A DNA stretch of 64,000 bases from Mesorhizobium loti. Lineage in GTDB: Bacteria; Pseudomonadota; Alphaproteobacteria; Rhizobiales; Rhizobiaceae. The stretch spans positions 372,001 through 436,000 of the forward strand of contig AP017605.1 in assembly GCA_002356515.1 (NCBI GenBank). The letters are read 5' to 3'. Every line of letters begins with the position of its first letter. Within the stretch, counting starts at the first letter, position 1. The translations under genes were made by a program, and so were the position numbers. Positions 18,690 through 27,136 of the stretch are shown here, one piece after another. The notes beneath the pieces are model-generated. The model was not told the origin of the DNA. It saw only the letters and a list, made by a program, of their open reading frames with translations, and made no database searches.

Positions 18690-18962
18690 TCAACAACTAC
18701 AGCTCGCCCCCTCCCCGCCAAAATTCTTCTGGGCAAAATTCAGCGCGCTGCTGTAGCTCGTATTACTCTGGAACTGGCAGACGTTGGAGCCGTTACGCAC
18801 CTTCATCTGCTCTAGGTCCCAGAACGACACTTCTATGCGGTCGTCGGCGCAGTAAACGGAGTAGCGTTCGGGCTCTAGCGCTCCGGCTTTCTGTACGGGC
18901 ATGGAAACGACCGGGATGGAAAGCACTGACAGTGCAACCATGACGAGATGATGCGTGCGCAT
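18690..18962 (-). CDS. Small secreted hypothetical protein
   Basis: 90 residues with a signal peptide (MRTHHLVMVALSVLSIPVV, cleavage around residue 29) and a Cys-ended tail (GGEGASCSC). The mature part contains RYSVYCADDRIEVSFWDLEQM. No known family recognised. The signal peptide fixes the ATG at 18962 in a frame open further upstream. Confidence 0.6.
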   Translation of the reverse strand: MRTHHLVMVALSVLSIPVVSMPVQKAGALEPERYSVYCADDRIEVSFWDLEQMKVRNGSNVCQFQSNTSYSSALNFAQKNFGGEGASCSC

Positions 18963-19143
18963 CGAAGACCCCAATGAACCGCCGGCAATAGGCCGTGGAT
19001 ATTGAAGCGTGCATGATGGTTTCTTGGCGGACGGCCTTTTTTCGCGCGCGGCTGCAAGTCGATGGACTGAATGGTCCTGCATCCCATCTGGAACCAACCG
19101 CCGCGCCAGCGAGTTTCTCTGCGTCGAAACTTGAGGGAAAGCC

Positions 19144-19401
19144 ATGTCCAGATTTCTGCTGGCGACCAGCGTCGCCGTTCTTCTCGCCGCCGGGCCGGCC
19201 TTTGCCGCGGATGAAGCGCCGCTGCCGCCACAAAATGCCAAGAAGCTGTCGGAGATCCTTGCCAAGGTCGAGCAGCGCGACGGCTTTCGCTATGTGAAAG
19301 AGGTCGACTGGGACAAGGACGCCTACACCGTCACCTACTACACGTCGGACAAGGCAAAGGTCGAAATCACCTATGATCCGGTGACGGCCGAACCAAAGTA
19401 A
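19144..19401 (+). CDS. PepSY-like small periplasmic protein
   Basis: 85 residues: a signal peptide (MSRFLLATSVAVLLAAG..AFA, residues 1-21) and a single PepSY-like unit (LSEILAKVEQRDGFRYVKEVDWDKDAYTVTYYT, then VEITYDPVTAE). Such stand-alone PepSY proteins are periplasmic and thought to inhibit peptidases or bind metals; the role here is unknown. A GAGGGAAAGCC ribosome-binding site precedes the ATG. Confidence 0.8.
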   Translation: MSRFLLATSVAVLLAAGPAFAADEAPLPPQNAKKLSEILAKVEQRDGFRYVKEVDWDKDAYTVTYYTSDKAKVEITYDPVTAEPK

Positions 19402-19562
19402 GAGCTGCCGGCAGATACTCTCCATTCGACAGGCCTGCCCGTTTTCTCCGGGCGCCTCGACGGCGAATCGGATTGCCCCAAATTGTCCATCCTTGGCGTG
19501 TGATATGCACGCCAACGCGCTGGGCAGCGCCTTGGGGCAATCCTGTTGGCTTGGGGGCAGTC

Positions 19563-20297
19563 ATGCGATTTTCCGTTCGAACCGTGCTTGTGCTTGGCAT
19601 CATCCTGGCTGGAGGCACTCTTGCGGCACCTTCGGCACGGGCCGACGGGCCGTCCTTCGACTGCAGCAAGGCCAGCCTGCCGGCGGAGAAGGCGATCTGC
19701 GCCGATCCGCAGCTGTCGGCGATCGATCAGCTGGTGGCCAAGGCCTACAAGGGGTTCGAGCCGGCCTTCGGCGGCGACAAGCGCAAGATCGCCCGCGGGC
19801 TGATCGCCGACCGCAACGCCTGCAAGAGCGACACCGCCTGCATCGTCAGCGCGCTGAACAACGCCTTGCAGACCTATGGCAACGCGCCGTCATGGGTGCA
19901 GGACTACAACATCGCGCTGATCGGCAAGAAGGCGCTGGATGCCGCCGCGAAGAACCCCGGCAACAAGGATCAGCCCCTGCCCTCGGCCGTCGGGCAATGC
20001 GCGTCCACGCACATCAAGACGCTGACCACGCGGCTTGGCGACGATCCGCTGGAAACCGCCTCTCCCGACGCGGGCAGCGCCGCCACCTTCACCAATGGCG
20101 GCGGGGCGGTTTCCTATGATCGCGAGCCGGGCCTCGCCTCCTCGAAGGTCGGCGAACCCGTCGAGATGTGCCTGATCGCGATTCCCAGGGATTGCCCCAA
20201 AGACGACGACCGCGGCCGGGTCTATTACTCCCTCGATCTCGTCGCCAAGGGCAGCTGGGCGCTGCCGGACTCCGAGCATCTGTGCGGCGGCGCCTGA
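19563..20297 (+). CDS. Secreted protein with LprI-like N-terminal domain
   Basis: 244 residues with a signal peptide (residues 1-27, ending ARA). Residues about 30-110 carry the LprI/DUF1311-type pattern: FDCSKASLPAEKAICADPQLSAIDQLVAKAYK, then ADRNACKSDTACIVSAL, with conserved cysteines. The C-terminal part (about 130-244) has further cysteines and resembles secreted beta proteins without a known role. LprI relatives inhibit lysozyme in mycobacteria (known of that branch only). The start is set by the signal peptide. Confidence 0.75.
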   Translation: MRFSVRTVLVLGIILAGGTLAAPSARADGPSFDCSKASLPAEKAICADPQLSAIDQLVAKAYKGFEPAFGGDKRKIARGLIADRNACKSDTACIVSALNNALQTYGNAPSWVQDYNIALIGKKALDAAAKNPGNKDQPLPSAVGQCASTHIKTLTTRLGDDPLETASPDAGSAATFTNGGGAVSYDREPGLASSKVGEPVEMCLIAIPRDCPKDDDRGRVYYSLDLVAKGSWALPDSEHLCGGA

Positions 20298-20409
20298 GTG
20301 GTTCTGGCTCGTGTTCGACGAAAGCGGCCAGGAAGCGCCGTTTGCGCCTCCTCTTGCGCCGGGCCGGCTTTGATGGCTGATTGGAGCGGTTGACTGCGCC
20401 GCATGGGGG

Positions 20410-20892
20410 ATGGGCATGGCGACGGCTAAGCATGTATTGAAACGAATATTGATGATGTTAGCCGGCTATCTCGTTGCGGTGCTGGTCGGTCTGGTCGCTG
20501 TCGTTGCGATCTATGCCGCGCTCAGTTCCCTGCCCAACGCGCCGGCCTATTTCGACATGATGGGCGTCAGCCCGATCGCGGTCCTGGTGGTGCCGCCGCT
20601 CGGCATGTTCGTCTATTTCCTGACGATCGTCGTGACCGGGTTGCAGACGCTGATCTTTGCGATGATCGCCGAGCTCTTCTCGTTGCGCAATGTCCTGATG
20701 CACATGTTTTTCGGCGCCGCTGCCGCCGCCGGTGGCTTCTTCCTGATCTGGCCGGTTCCGACGGAGGACATGGACCCCGAGCGCTGGGCCGACATCGGCA
20801 TCATCGCCGCCGCCGGCCTCGTCGCCGGATTGATCTACTGGCTAATCGCCGGGCGGGAGGCAGGTTTCCGCCGCCCGTTGTCGCAGTTCTAA
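20410..20892 (+). CDS. Four-helix membrane protein, hypothetical
   Basis: 160 residues with four hydrophobic segments (about 16-36, 53-80, 90-112, 128-146) and short loops. No motif or family recognised. A second ATG two codons on (20416) has a better-spaced GGGGGAT ribosome-binding site. It is convergent with the L,D-transpeptidase gene, with four bases between the stops. Confidence 0.65.
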   Translation: MGMATAKHVLKRILMMLAGYLVAVLVGLVAVVAIYAALSSLPNAPAYFDMMGVSPIAVLVVPPLGMFVYFLTIVVTGLQTLIFAMIAELFSLRNVLMHMFFGAAAAAGGFFLIWPVPTEDMDPERWADIGIIAAAGLVAGLIYWLIAGREAGFRRPLSQF

Positions 20893-20896
20893 ATGA

Positions 20897-22780
20897 TCAG
20901 CTCGACGGCGAACGTACCGCCTCGGTCGCATCCAGGGCCTGCTTCAGCCGCGAGTCGCGATCGTAGACGTCGCTGAAATACTCGACCTTGCCGGACATGT
21001 CTGGCCATGCGGTGAAATAGGCGACATAGACCGGAATCTTGCGCGTGACATCCTCGGTCGAATGTCCGTGCTTCAGCTTCTCGGCGATGTAGTCGACCGA
21101 GGTGCCAAGCACCGCCGCCGCCATGCCGCGCGGATCCTGCAGGCGCACGCAGCCATGGCTGAGCGCGCGCATGTCCTGCTTGAAGAAGGATTTCTGCGGC
21201 GTGTCGTGCATGTAGATCGCATGCTTGTTGGGGAACAGGATCTTCAGTTCGCCCAGCGCATTGGCCTCGCTTGGCTGCTGGCGCACGCTGTAGGGAATGT
21301 TGGCGCCGTAAGCGCCCCAATTGACCGCCGACGACGGAATGCGCTTGCCGCGCGAATCCGTTACCTCGTAGCCGGCCCGGTCGAGATAGCCGGGATCGCT
21401 GCGCAACCGGGGCAGCATCTCATTGACGATGATCGACTGCGGCACGCCCCAATAGGGATGGAAGTCGACCTGTTTGATCTGGTCGTAGAAGAAGGCCGTC
21501 TGGTTGGTGACCCGGCCGACGACGACGCGCGTCTTCAGCTTCTCCTCGCCATTGTCGATGTAGCTGGCGGTGAACGCAGGCTGGTTGATGAAGACACGAG
21601 GGCTGCCGAGATCCGAAGGCAGCCAGCGCAGTTCCTCCAGCGCCACCTGCACCTTGAGCAGTTTGTCGGCCTTCGACGTGCCGGCCAGCAAGGCGACGGT
21701 GCGCGGACCGATGACGCCGTCGCCCTTCATGCCTTCCTTCACCTGCACCGCCTTGATCAGCGGCACCAGCTCGGGGACGTAGACTTCGCTGGTCGCCAGC
21801 CGTGACAAGAGCTCGCCATAGGTGCCGCCCATATCGTCATCGAGATTGCGCGCAATCAGCGACAGCAGTTTCGGCAGTTCAGGGCTGGTCTCACCCGGCT
21901 TCAGCAGCAGCTTGGGATCGACGACGATCTCGTTCTCGGCACTGGCCTGCAGGGCCTCCAGCTCGACGCGCAGCGCCTGATACTCGGCATTCTGCGGATG
22001 CCGCGATTCGAGATAGGTGCGCACTTCCTGCGTATGGGCCAGCGTCTTCAGCACGCCGACCATGTCGAGCGGCTTGGCCGGGAAATCATAGTAGCCGGTC
22101 ATCCGGTTGGGTTCGACACGGCCGTTCTGGGCGTCATGGGCGTAGCGCAGGACGCGCGCCGACAGCGCCATCTCGAAGCGCACGAGTTCCCTGAGCTTGG
22201 CCGTGTCGTCCGTTGCGGCCGAAGTCGTGGCCGGCACATCGACCGTGTAGTCGGGGGGCGTCAGGCCATAGCTTGCGGCCTCGCCCAGCACTCGCACCGC
22301 GTCCTGGGCGCGGCTGTTGAGGCTGGTTCCGTTCACCCAGATGAAGTCCGGATTGGCCGAATAATAGGCGATCAGCGCCTTGGCGATGTCGGGCTCGGCA
22401 TAGAGCTCGTAGTCGCTCAAGCTGGCGATAGCGTCGTGGAAAGCGGCGCCAGTGGCCGATGGAACGAACGCGGCGTCCTGCGGCGTTGCTGGCTGCGGTG
22501 CCGCGGACAGCGTCGAGAAGTCGACGCGCACGAGTTTGTCGGCCTTGTAGGTGTAGTAGGATGGGCCGCTGATCTTCACGCCACCACCGCCGCCGGCCGG
22601 TGCCTTGGGTCTGTGCTTTGGTGGCGGAGGCGGAAACTCGCCCTGCGGTTCATGCCTGACGCCGCCGCCGAACAGCATGTCGAACAGCCCTTGGGCGCCG
22701 GCCTGAGGCGCGCCCAGGGCGAGCGTTGCCGCGATCGCCACAAGCGGCATCGCGGTTGCTTTTTTACCGAGAAATTTCAT
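20897..22780 (-). CDS. L,D-transpeptidase, YcbB/LdtD type
   Basis: 627-residue periplasmic peptidoglycan cross-linking enzyme. In order: signal peptide (1-29), a Pro/Gly-rich linker, an N-terminal scaffold domain (about 90-300), a peptidoglycan-binding segment (QVKEGMKGDGVIGPRTVALL), and the YkuD catalytic domain ending with the active-site motif SHGCVRLQDP, where Cys is the nucleophile. It forms 3-3 cross-links between meso-diaminopimelate residues. Length and order match the LdtD family. It is divergent from nothing close: 200 bases upstream separate it from the SDR gene. Confidence 0.9.
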   Translation of the reverse strand: MKFLGKKATAMPLVAIAATLALGAPQAGAQGLFDMLFGGGVRHEPQGEFPPPPPKHRPKAPAGGGGGVKISGPSYYTYKADKLVRVDFSTLSAAPQPATPQDAAFVPSATGAAFHDAIASLSDYELYAEPDIAKALIAYYSANPDFIWVNGTSLNSRAQDAVRVLGEAASYGLTPPDYTVDVPATTSAATDDTAKLRELVRFEMALSARVLRYAHDAQNGRVEPNRMTGYYDFPAKPLDMVGVLKTLAHTQEVRTYLESRHPQNAEYQALRVELEALQASAENEIVVDPKLLLKPGETSPELPKLLSLIARNLDDDMGGTYGELLSRLATSEVYVPELVPLIKAVQVKEGMKGDGVIGPRTVALLAGTSKADKLLKVQVALEELRWLPSDLGSPRVFINQPAFTASYIDNGEEKLKTRVVVGRVTNQTAFFYDQIKQVDFHPYWGVPQSIIVNEMLPRLRSDPGYLDRAGYEVTDSRGKRIPSSAVNWGAYGANIPYSVRQQPSEANALGELKILFPNKHAIYMHDTPQKSFFKQDMRALSHGCVRLQDPRGMAAAVLGTSVDYIAEKLKHGHSTEDVTRKIPVYVAYFTAWPDMSGKVEYFSDVYDRDSRLKQALDATEAVRSPSS

Positions 22781-22989
22781 GGATCACCCGCTCCGGCCGC
22801 AACCGGTTCCCGTTCCGCACGCTAAACCGTCTCGCTCACCGCATGGCGGATGTAAGGCGCGACTATACCGATTCATACCGATTTCGTTAAGCTTTCATAA
22901 ATTTCGGAAAGCCTGTTGCAGAACGGTTTCACAACATCGTGACGGCTGGAGCGCGGGTGTTTCGCTCCAGCCCAAGCAATCCATGAAAA

Positions 22990-23736
22990 TCAGGCGTTGG
23001 CACCACCATCGATGGTCAATGCGGCGCCGGTGACAAAACGTCCCTCCGGGCCGGCAAGCCAGGCAACCATGCCGGCGATGTCGTCGGCCTTGCCGAATCG
23101 CGGTGTCGCCATCTTCTGACGCTGATGTTCGGCATGCGGCCCATCAGCCGGGTTCATGTCGGTGTCGGTCGAGCCGGGATGGACGACATTGGCGGTGATG
23201 CCGCGCGGACCGAGGTCACGTGCGAGAGCCTTGGTTAAACCGACCAGCGCCGCCTTGCTGGTGGAATAGGCGCCGAGGCTGGTGTCGGTGACGCGTTCGG
23301 CGAGATTGCTGCCGATCGAGATGATCCTGCCGCCCTCGCCCAAATGCCTTGCCGCCGCCTTCGAGGCGATGAACGGGGCTCTCAGATTAACCGACATGGT
23401 CTCGTCGAAGTCGGCTAACGACAATGTGTCGATGGGCGCCGCGCGCCAGATGCCGGCGCTGTTGACCAGGATATCGAGTCGGCCGAATGCCGCTACGGCG
23501 TCATCGACGGCCTTGTCGATGGCCTCGGCATCGCGGTTGTCGGCCTTGATTGCGACGGCGCGGCCGCCCTTGGCCTCTATCTCGGCGACAACCGAGCGGG
23601 CCTGTTCCTCGCCATGCACATAGGTCAGGGCAACATCGGCGCCATCGGCCGCGAGCTTACGCGCGATCGCCGCTCCAATGCCGCGGCTGCCGCCGGTGAC
23701 GAGCGCCACTTTGCCGTTCAAATTTCTGGAAGACAT
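22990..23736 (-). CDS. SDR-family oxidoreductase (3-oxoacyl-reductase-like)
   Basis: 248-residue short-chain dehydrogenase: NAD(P) motif GGSRGIGAAIA, NSAG, catalytic Ser-Tyr-Lys as SIGSN ... YSTSK, and the C-terminal VTGAALTIDGG. The substrate is unknown. The ATG at 23736 has GGAGAAG upstream; the ATG at 23748 lies against the operator and is less likely. It is divergent from a TetR regulator with two matching operator palindromes between them, so the SDR is very probably the regulator's target. Confidence 0.87.
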   Translation of the reverse strand: MSSRNLNGKVALVTGGSRGIGAAIARKLAADGADVALTYVHGEEQARSVVAEIEAKGGRAVAIKADNRDAEAIDKAVDDAVAAFGRLDILVNSAGIWRAAPIDTLSLADFDETMSVNLRAPFIASKAAARHLGEGGRIISIGSNLAERVTDTSLGAYSTSKAALVGLTKALARDLGPRGITANVVHPGSTDTDMNPADGPHAEHQRQKMATPRFGKADDIAGMVAWLAGPEGRFVTGAALTIDGGANA

Positions 23737-23748
23737 AGGCTTCTCCAT

Positions 23749-23770
23749 TTATGTAGTGATTGATACATAA
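23749..23770. promoter_or_regulatory. TetR-type operator 1 (perfect palindrome)
   Basis: TTATGTA and TACATAA, seven-base perfect arms with an eight-base spacer, immediately upstream of the SDR start. A second, weaker copy with the same spacing lies at 23806-23827. Confidence 0.7.
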
Positions 23771-23805
23771 ATACCTGTCAGGCTTGTCCAGCCGCGTCAA
23801 CTGAT

Positions 23806-23827
23806 TTATGTAACGATCAACACAGAA
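23806..23827. promoter_or_regulatory. TetR-type operator 2 (imperfect)
   Basis: TTATGTA, eight-base spacer, CACAGAA: the left arm is identical to operator 1 and the right arm partly matches. It ends ten bases before the regulator's ATG, fitting autoregulation. Confidence 0.55.
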
Positions 23828-23836
23828 AAGAGCGCC

Positions 23837-24451
23837 ATGTCGGAAAGAGGCCGTCCCCGCACCTTCGATCGAACCGCGGCTTTGCGGCGCGCGATGGAGC
23901 TGTTTTGGACCAAGGGCTATGAGGGCACGTCGGTCGCCGAGCTGACGACGGTGATGGGTATCAATTCACCCAGCCTCTATGCCGCCTTCGGCAGCAAGGA
24001 GGCGCTGTTCCTCGAGGCGACCGAATATTACACGCAAGCAGAAGGAACCGATATCTGGGCCGCCTTGGACAAGGCATCGACGGCATGCCAGGCGATCGAG
24101 AACTTCCTGCGGCAGACAGCCAGGGCCTATTCGCAGACCGACCGCCCGCAGGGCTGCCTGATTGCGCTGGGCGCACTGCATGAGGACTCAAGCAGCGGTG
24201 CCATCTGCACGGATTTACGCCGCCGCCGCGCCGAAAATCTTACGGCCCTGCGCAAGCGCCTGGAGCGCGGTGTGGCCGAGGGTGAATTGCCTGCCGACTT
24301 CGACTGCGGTGCAGTGGCGACCTTCTACGCCACGGTGCAGCACGGCATGTCGATCCAGGCGCGCGACGGCGCTTCGTGCACCGCGCTGATGGCGACGGTC
24401 ACCGGCGCGATGGCTGCCTGGCGGACGCTGGCAGGCGCCGACAGAGCGTGA
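23837..24451 (+). CDS. TetR/AcrR-family transcriptional regulator
   Basis: 204-residue repressor. The N-terminal helix-turn-helix (residues about 10-55) reads FDRTAALRRAMELFWTKGYEGTSVAELTTVMGINSPSLYAAFGSKEALF; the C-terminal domain (TetR_C type) binds an unknown ligand. It is divergent from the SDR gene and most likely represses that gene and itself through the two palindromes between them. The ribosome-binding site AAAAGAG is weak. Confidence 0.9.
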   Translation: MSERGRPRTFDRTAALRRAMELFWTKGYEGTSVAELTTVMGINSPSLYAAFGSKEALFLEATEYYTQAEGTDIWAALDKASTACQAIENFLRQTARAYSQTDRPQGCLIALGALHEDSSSGAICTDLRRRRAENLTALRKRLERGVAEGELPADFDCGAVATFYATVQHGMSIQARDGASCTALMATVTGAMAAWRTLAGADRA

Positions 24452-24474
24452 CAAACGCTGGCCGTTGTGGTGGA

Positions 24475-24516
24475 AATTCAGACATGCGCGGTTGGAATTC
24501 AGACATGCGCGGTTGG
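24475..24516. repeat. Two-copy 21-base tandem repeat upstream of rhodanese gene
   Basis: Two exact, adjacent 21-base units (24475-24495 and 24496-24516), each containing ATTCAGACATGCGCGG. The rhodanese ribosome-binding site GGGAGG abuts the second copy. Probably slippage or a duplicated leader element. Confidence 0.7.
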
Positions 24517-24530
24517 GAGGAAACAGGCCT

Positions 24531-24926
24531 GTGAAAAAGGGGTATCGCGAACTGCTGGACGAGGCCAACGCCGAAATCGAGGTGGTTTCGCCTGAAGAGG
24601 CAGCAGGACTGCTCGAGGACGAAGGCACCATCTTCGTCGACTTGCGCGACCCCCGCGAGGTCGAACGCGATGGCAGGATCCCCGGCGCCAAACATGTCAC
24701 ACGCGGCATGCTGGAATTCTGGATCGATCCCGAAAGCCCCTATCACAAGCCGTTCTTTGCCTCGGGCAAGAGCTTTGTTTTCTTCTGCGCCGGCGGTTGG
24801 CGCTCGGCGCTGGCCACCAAGACGGCGCAGGATATGGGGCTTGTGCCCGTCAAGCACATCCTTGGCGGCTACACCGCCTGGAAGGCCGCCGGACTGCCTG
24901 TCGAGCCCGGCGAGAAGAAGAAGTAG
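24531..24926 (+). CDS. Rhodanese-like domain protein (single-domain sulfurtransferase)
   Basis: 131-residue single rhodanese domain. The active-site loop is CAGGWRSA with the catalytic Cys near residue 87, in the order expected after DLRDPREVERDGRIPGA; KHILGGYTAWKAAGLPV closes the domain. It transfers sulfane sulfur from an unknown donor in the cytoplasm. The GTG at 24531 is chosen for its GGGAGGAAAC ribosome-binding site; the frame extends upstream through a tandem repeat that would code for a repeated EFRHARLG-like peptide. Confidence 0.85.
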   Translation: MKKGYRELLDEANAEIEVVSPEEAAGLLEDEGTIFVDLRDPREVERDGRIPGAKHVTRGMLEFWIDPESPYHKPFFASGKSFVFFCAGGWRSALATKTAQDMGLVPVKHILGGYTAWKAAGLPVEPGEKKK

Positions 24927-24930
24927 CCGA

Positions 24931-24978
24931 ATGCATGTCGCTCAAAAGTGGTCCTGGTTTTGAGACAACGACATGCAT
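24931..24978. repeat. 48-base palindromic repeat, copy B
   Basis: Same length and arms as copy A at 16826: ATGCATGTCG ... CGACATGCAT, inner arms CTCAAAA/TTTTGAG. It lies between the stops of the convergent rhodanese and hydrolase genes and may serve as a bidirectional terminator. Confidence 0.8.
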
Positions 24979-24996
24979 AGAACGGGGACCGCGACT

Positions 24997-25908
24997 TCAA
25001 TGCAGCAAGGAAGATTCGCGGTGCTCTGCGACGAAGGCAACGGCGCGTTCGACAACGCCCTTGTCTGCCAGAATGCGGCGATGGCCGAGCCCGTCAGCCC
25101 AGTGCAGCCGCACATGGCCGCCTGCGCCGGCGTAGCGCTTTGCATGCTCGGCCGGCACTTCGCGGTCGTCAGGCGCGTGGATGACCAGGGTCGGCACGGG
25201 TGCCTGGGCGAGCTGACGGTCGCCGGTGAATTCATGCAGCGGCCGGCCGGACAAATGTTGGACACGGTCCGCCATCGCGACCTGCGAACGCGGCCCGACA
25301 TTGAGCATGCGGCTGAAGTCGGCGAAGATCGCCGGCAAGGAACTCGGTGCTGCGATCAGCACGAGACGTCCGGCCGCCAGCGGTGGAATGTTCTTGACCG
25401 AACCGGCAATGGCATTGGCGGCAACGGCGCCGCCGAAGGAGTGCCCCACCGCCGCGACAAACGGGCCGAACCATTCGCCGGCGACCCTTACGGCCTCGAC
25501 GGCATTGACCATGTTCAGGTGCCGGCCCTGCGAATGGCCATGGCCCGGCAGGTCCAGTGAAACGACCCTGTAGCCGGCCGCGCGATAGCCTTCGATCAAG
25601 GCGCGCATATATTCGGTACGCGAACGCCAGCCATGGACGACAAGCACGGTGCCAAGCGCCGCCCTGCCCGGCTCCGGCCGGAATTCGTGCACCATGACGC
25701 AGCCGGTTGCCGTCTTCAGCCGATGATGGCGCGCCTCGGTCATGAACTCCGCGGCACGGCCGATGGCGCGGCGCTCGCCGTCGGTCAGCGCCTTGACGCT
25801 GGGCGTGCGGCAGAACAGTTCGAAAGCCGCGCGCCCGGTGATGCGTGGCGCAATATGCTCGGCCGCACCAAATACGCTGCGGATGACCTTCAGCCCGATT
25901 GATGCCAT
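24997..25908 (-). CDS. Alpha/beta-fold hydrolase
   Basis: 303 residues. The nucleophile elbow is GHSFGG, preceded by the oxyanion region VVHGWRSRTEY; the acid is probably Asp in HAPDDREVP and the catalytic His is in DGLGHRRIL. DLPGHGHSQGR is typical of the lysophospholipase/esterase-like group. No signal peptide. It is divergent from a MarR regulator with two palindromic operators between the starts, so it is probably controlled by that regulator. Confidence 0.85.
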   Translation of the reverse strand: MASIGLKVIRSVFGAAEHIAPRITGRAAFELFCRTPSVKALTDGERRAIGRAAEFMTEARHHRLKTATGCVMVHEFRPEPGRAALGTVLVVHGWRSRTEYMRALIEGYRAAGYRVVSLDLPGHGHSQGRHLNMVNAVEAVRVAGEWFGPFVAAVGHSFGGAVAANAIAGSVKNIPPLAAGRLVLIAAPSSLPAIFADFSRMLNVGPRSQVAMADRVQHLSGRPLHEFTGDRQLAQAPVPTLVIHAPDDREVPAEHAKRYAGAGGHVRLHWADGLGHRRILADKGVVERAVAFVAEHRESSLLH

Positions 25909-25927
25909 AGTGAGAATCCATCCATAC

Positions 25928-25941
25928 GTTCAAGCATGAAC
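25928..25941. promoter_or_regulatory. MarR-type operator 1
   Basis: Perfect palindrome GTTCA-AGCA-TGAAC between the divergent hydrolase and MarR genes, 20 bases (about two helical turns) from an equivalent site at 25948. Confidence 0.65.
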
Positions 25942-25947
25942 ATAATA

Positions 25948-25961
25948 GTTCAAAGATGAAC
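25948..25961. promoter_or_regulatory. MarR-type operator 2, overlapping the regulator's start codon
   Basis: Perfect palindrome GTTCA-AAGA-TGAAC; the MarR ATG (25956-25958) lies inside its right half. Binding here would also cover the start of the regulator's own coding region. Confidence 0.65.
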
Positions 25962-26408
25962 AATAAACAAGAGCTCCCCTGGGACAACCCGCGTTTTCGC
26001 AACTGGGTCGCGGTGGCGCGCGCCTGCCATGTGCTGGAGCGCACGCTGGCGGTGAAACTCGCGCCGCTGGACCTCAAGCCGGCGCAGCTCGATGTGCTGA
26101 TGAACCTCTATCGCCATCCCGGCATGTCGCAGCACGACCTTGCCCGCAAGCTGCTCGTCGGCCGCTCCAACATCACCATGCTGTTGCCGCAGCTGGAGGC
26201 GCGCGGCCTGCTGCGCCGCGAAGGAGACGAGAAGGACAAACGCATCTTGCGGCTTGCCCTCACAGAGGCCGGCGAGGCGCTGCTGATGCAGGCACTGAAA
26301 GTGCATATGGCGCTGATCGAAAAGGCGATGAGCCAGTCGACGCCGGAGCAGTGCGACATGATCGGCGAACAGATGCGCAAGATCTATGAGGTGCTGAAGG
26401 AGGCCTAG
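25956..26408 (+). CDS. MarR-family transcriptional regulator
   Basis: 150-residue winged-helix repressor. The HTH and wing read MSQHDLARKLLVGRSNITMLLPQLEARGLLRREGDEKDKRILRLALTEAG, characteristic of MarR. It is divergent from the alpha/beta hydrolase gene. No ribosome-binding site is visible before the ATG, which lies within an operator palindrome, so the transcript may be leaderless or nearly so (inference); the next start candidates are too far inside the family domain. Confidence 0.88.
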   Translation: MNNKQELPWDNPRFRNWVAVARACHVLERTLAVKLAPLDLKPAQLDVLMNLYRHPGMSQHDLARKLLVGRSNITMLLPQLEARGLLRREGDEKDKRILRLALTEAGEALLMQALKVHMALIEKAMSQSTPEQCDMIGEQMRKIYEVLKEA

Positions 26409-26462
26409 CACCCAAGGCGTGCCGAGATTCAGGTCAGCCTCACCTGAATATCGGTGAACCGG

Positions 26463-27074
26463 CTACCACATGGTCTTCTTCGCCCGCTCCGGCCATTCCT
26501 TGTCATAGGCCTCGCCGTCGATGTTCTTGCGGCTGGTGATTTCCAGGATTTTTCCGGGCGTCGGCAGCGATTTCGGATCGATATGCCTGGCCGGATTCCA
26601 GAGCTCCGAACGCACTATGGCGCGGGCGCATTGGAAATAGACCGAATCGATGTCGATGACGGTTACCGAACGCGCCACTTTGCCGTCGACCATGAAGGAC
26701 GCGCAAAGTTCGGCGTCCGTGGTGATGTGCGCGCGGCCGTTGATGCGCAGCGTCGTGCCCGAGCCCGGCACCAGGAACAGCAGCCCGACGCGCGGATCCC
26801 GGATGATGTTGCGCAGCGAATCGGCGCGGTTGTTGCCGCGCCGGTCCGGCATCATCAGCGTTTTCGGGTCGACGATGCGTACGAAGCCGGCGAGATCGCC
26901 GCGCGGCGAACAGTCCAGTCCCTCCGGCCCGCTGGTGGCCAGCGCGACAAAGGGCGAAGCCTCGATGAAGGCGGCATATTCGGGAATGACGTGGTCGAGT
27001 TCCTTGACCAGCGAAGCTTCGCCGGGAACCCCGTAGAGCGCTTCGAGCTGTTCGACCGTGGTGATGAGCGACAT
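26463..27074 (-). CDS. Pyridoxamine 5'-phosphate oxidase-family flavoprotein (MSMEG_1061 type)
   Basis: 203 residues with the split-barrel FMN-binding fold: FVALATSGPEGLDCSPRGDLAGFVR, LMMPDRRGNNRADSLRNI, VGLLFLVPGSGTTLRINGRA. These match the FMN-dependent PPOX-type subfamily rather than true PdxH. The substrate is unknown; such proteins often act on small reactive or foreign compounds. It is convergent with the MarR gene; a short inverted repeat (26427-26449) lies between the stops. Confidence 0.85.
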   Translation of the reverse strand: MSLITTVEQLEALYGVPGEASLVKELDHVIPEYAAFIEASPFVALATSGPEGLDCSPRGDLAGFVRIVDPKTLMMPDRRGNNRADSLRNIIRDPRVGLLFLVPGSGTTLRINGRAHITTDAELCASFMVDGKVARSVTVIDIDSVYFQCARAIVRSELWNPARHIDPKSLPTPGKILEITSRKNIDGEAYDKEWPERAKKTMW

Positions 27075-27136
27075 CTTTTCGTCTCCGAACCTTTGCCGGC
27101 GCTACTCCATTTGTGTGACGCCCTTACGACGCCAGA

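Noticed and set aside
26427..26449. ATTCAGGT/ACCTGAAT inverted repeat between convergent MarR and PPOX genes as a terminator
   Set aside because: Stem is only eight pairs and no T-run follows.
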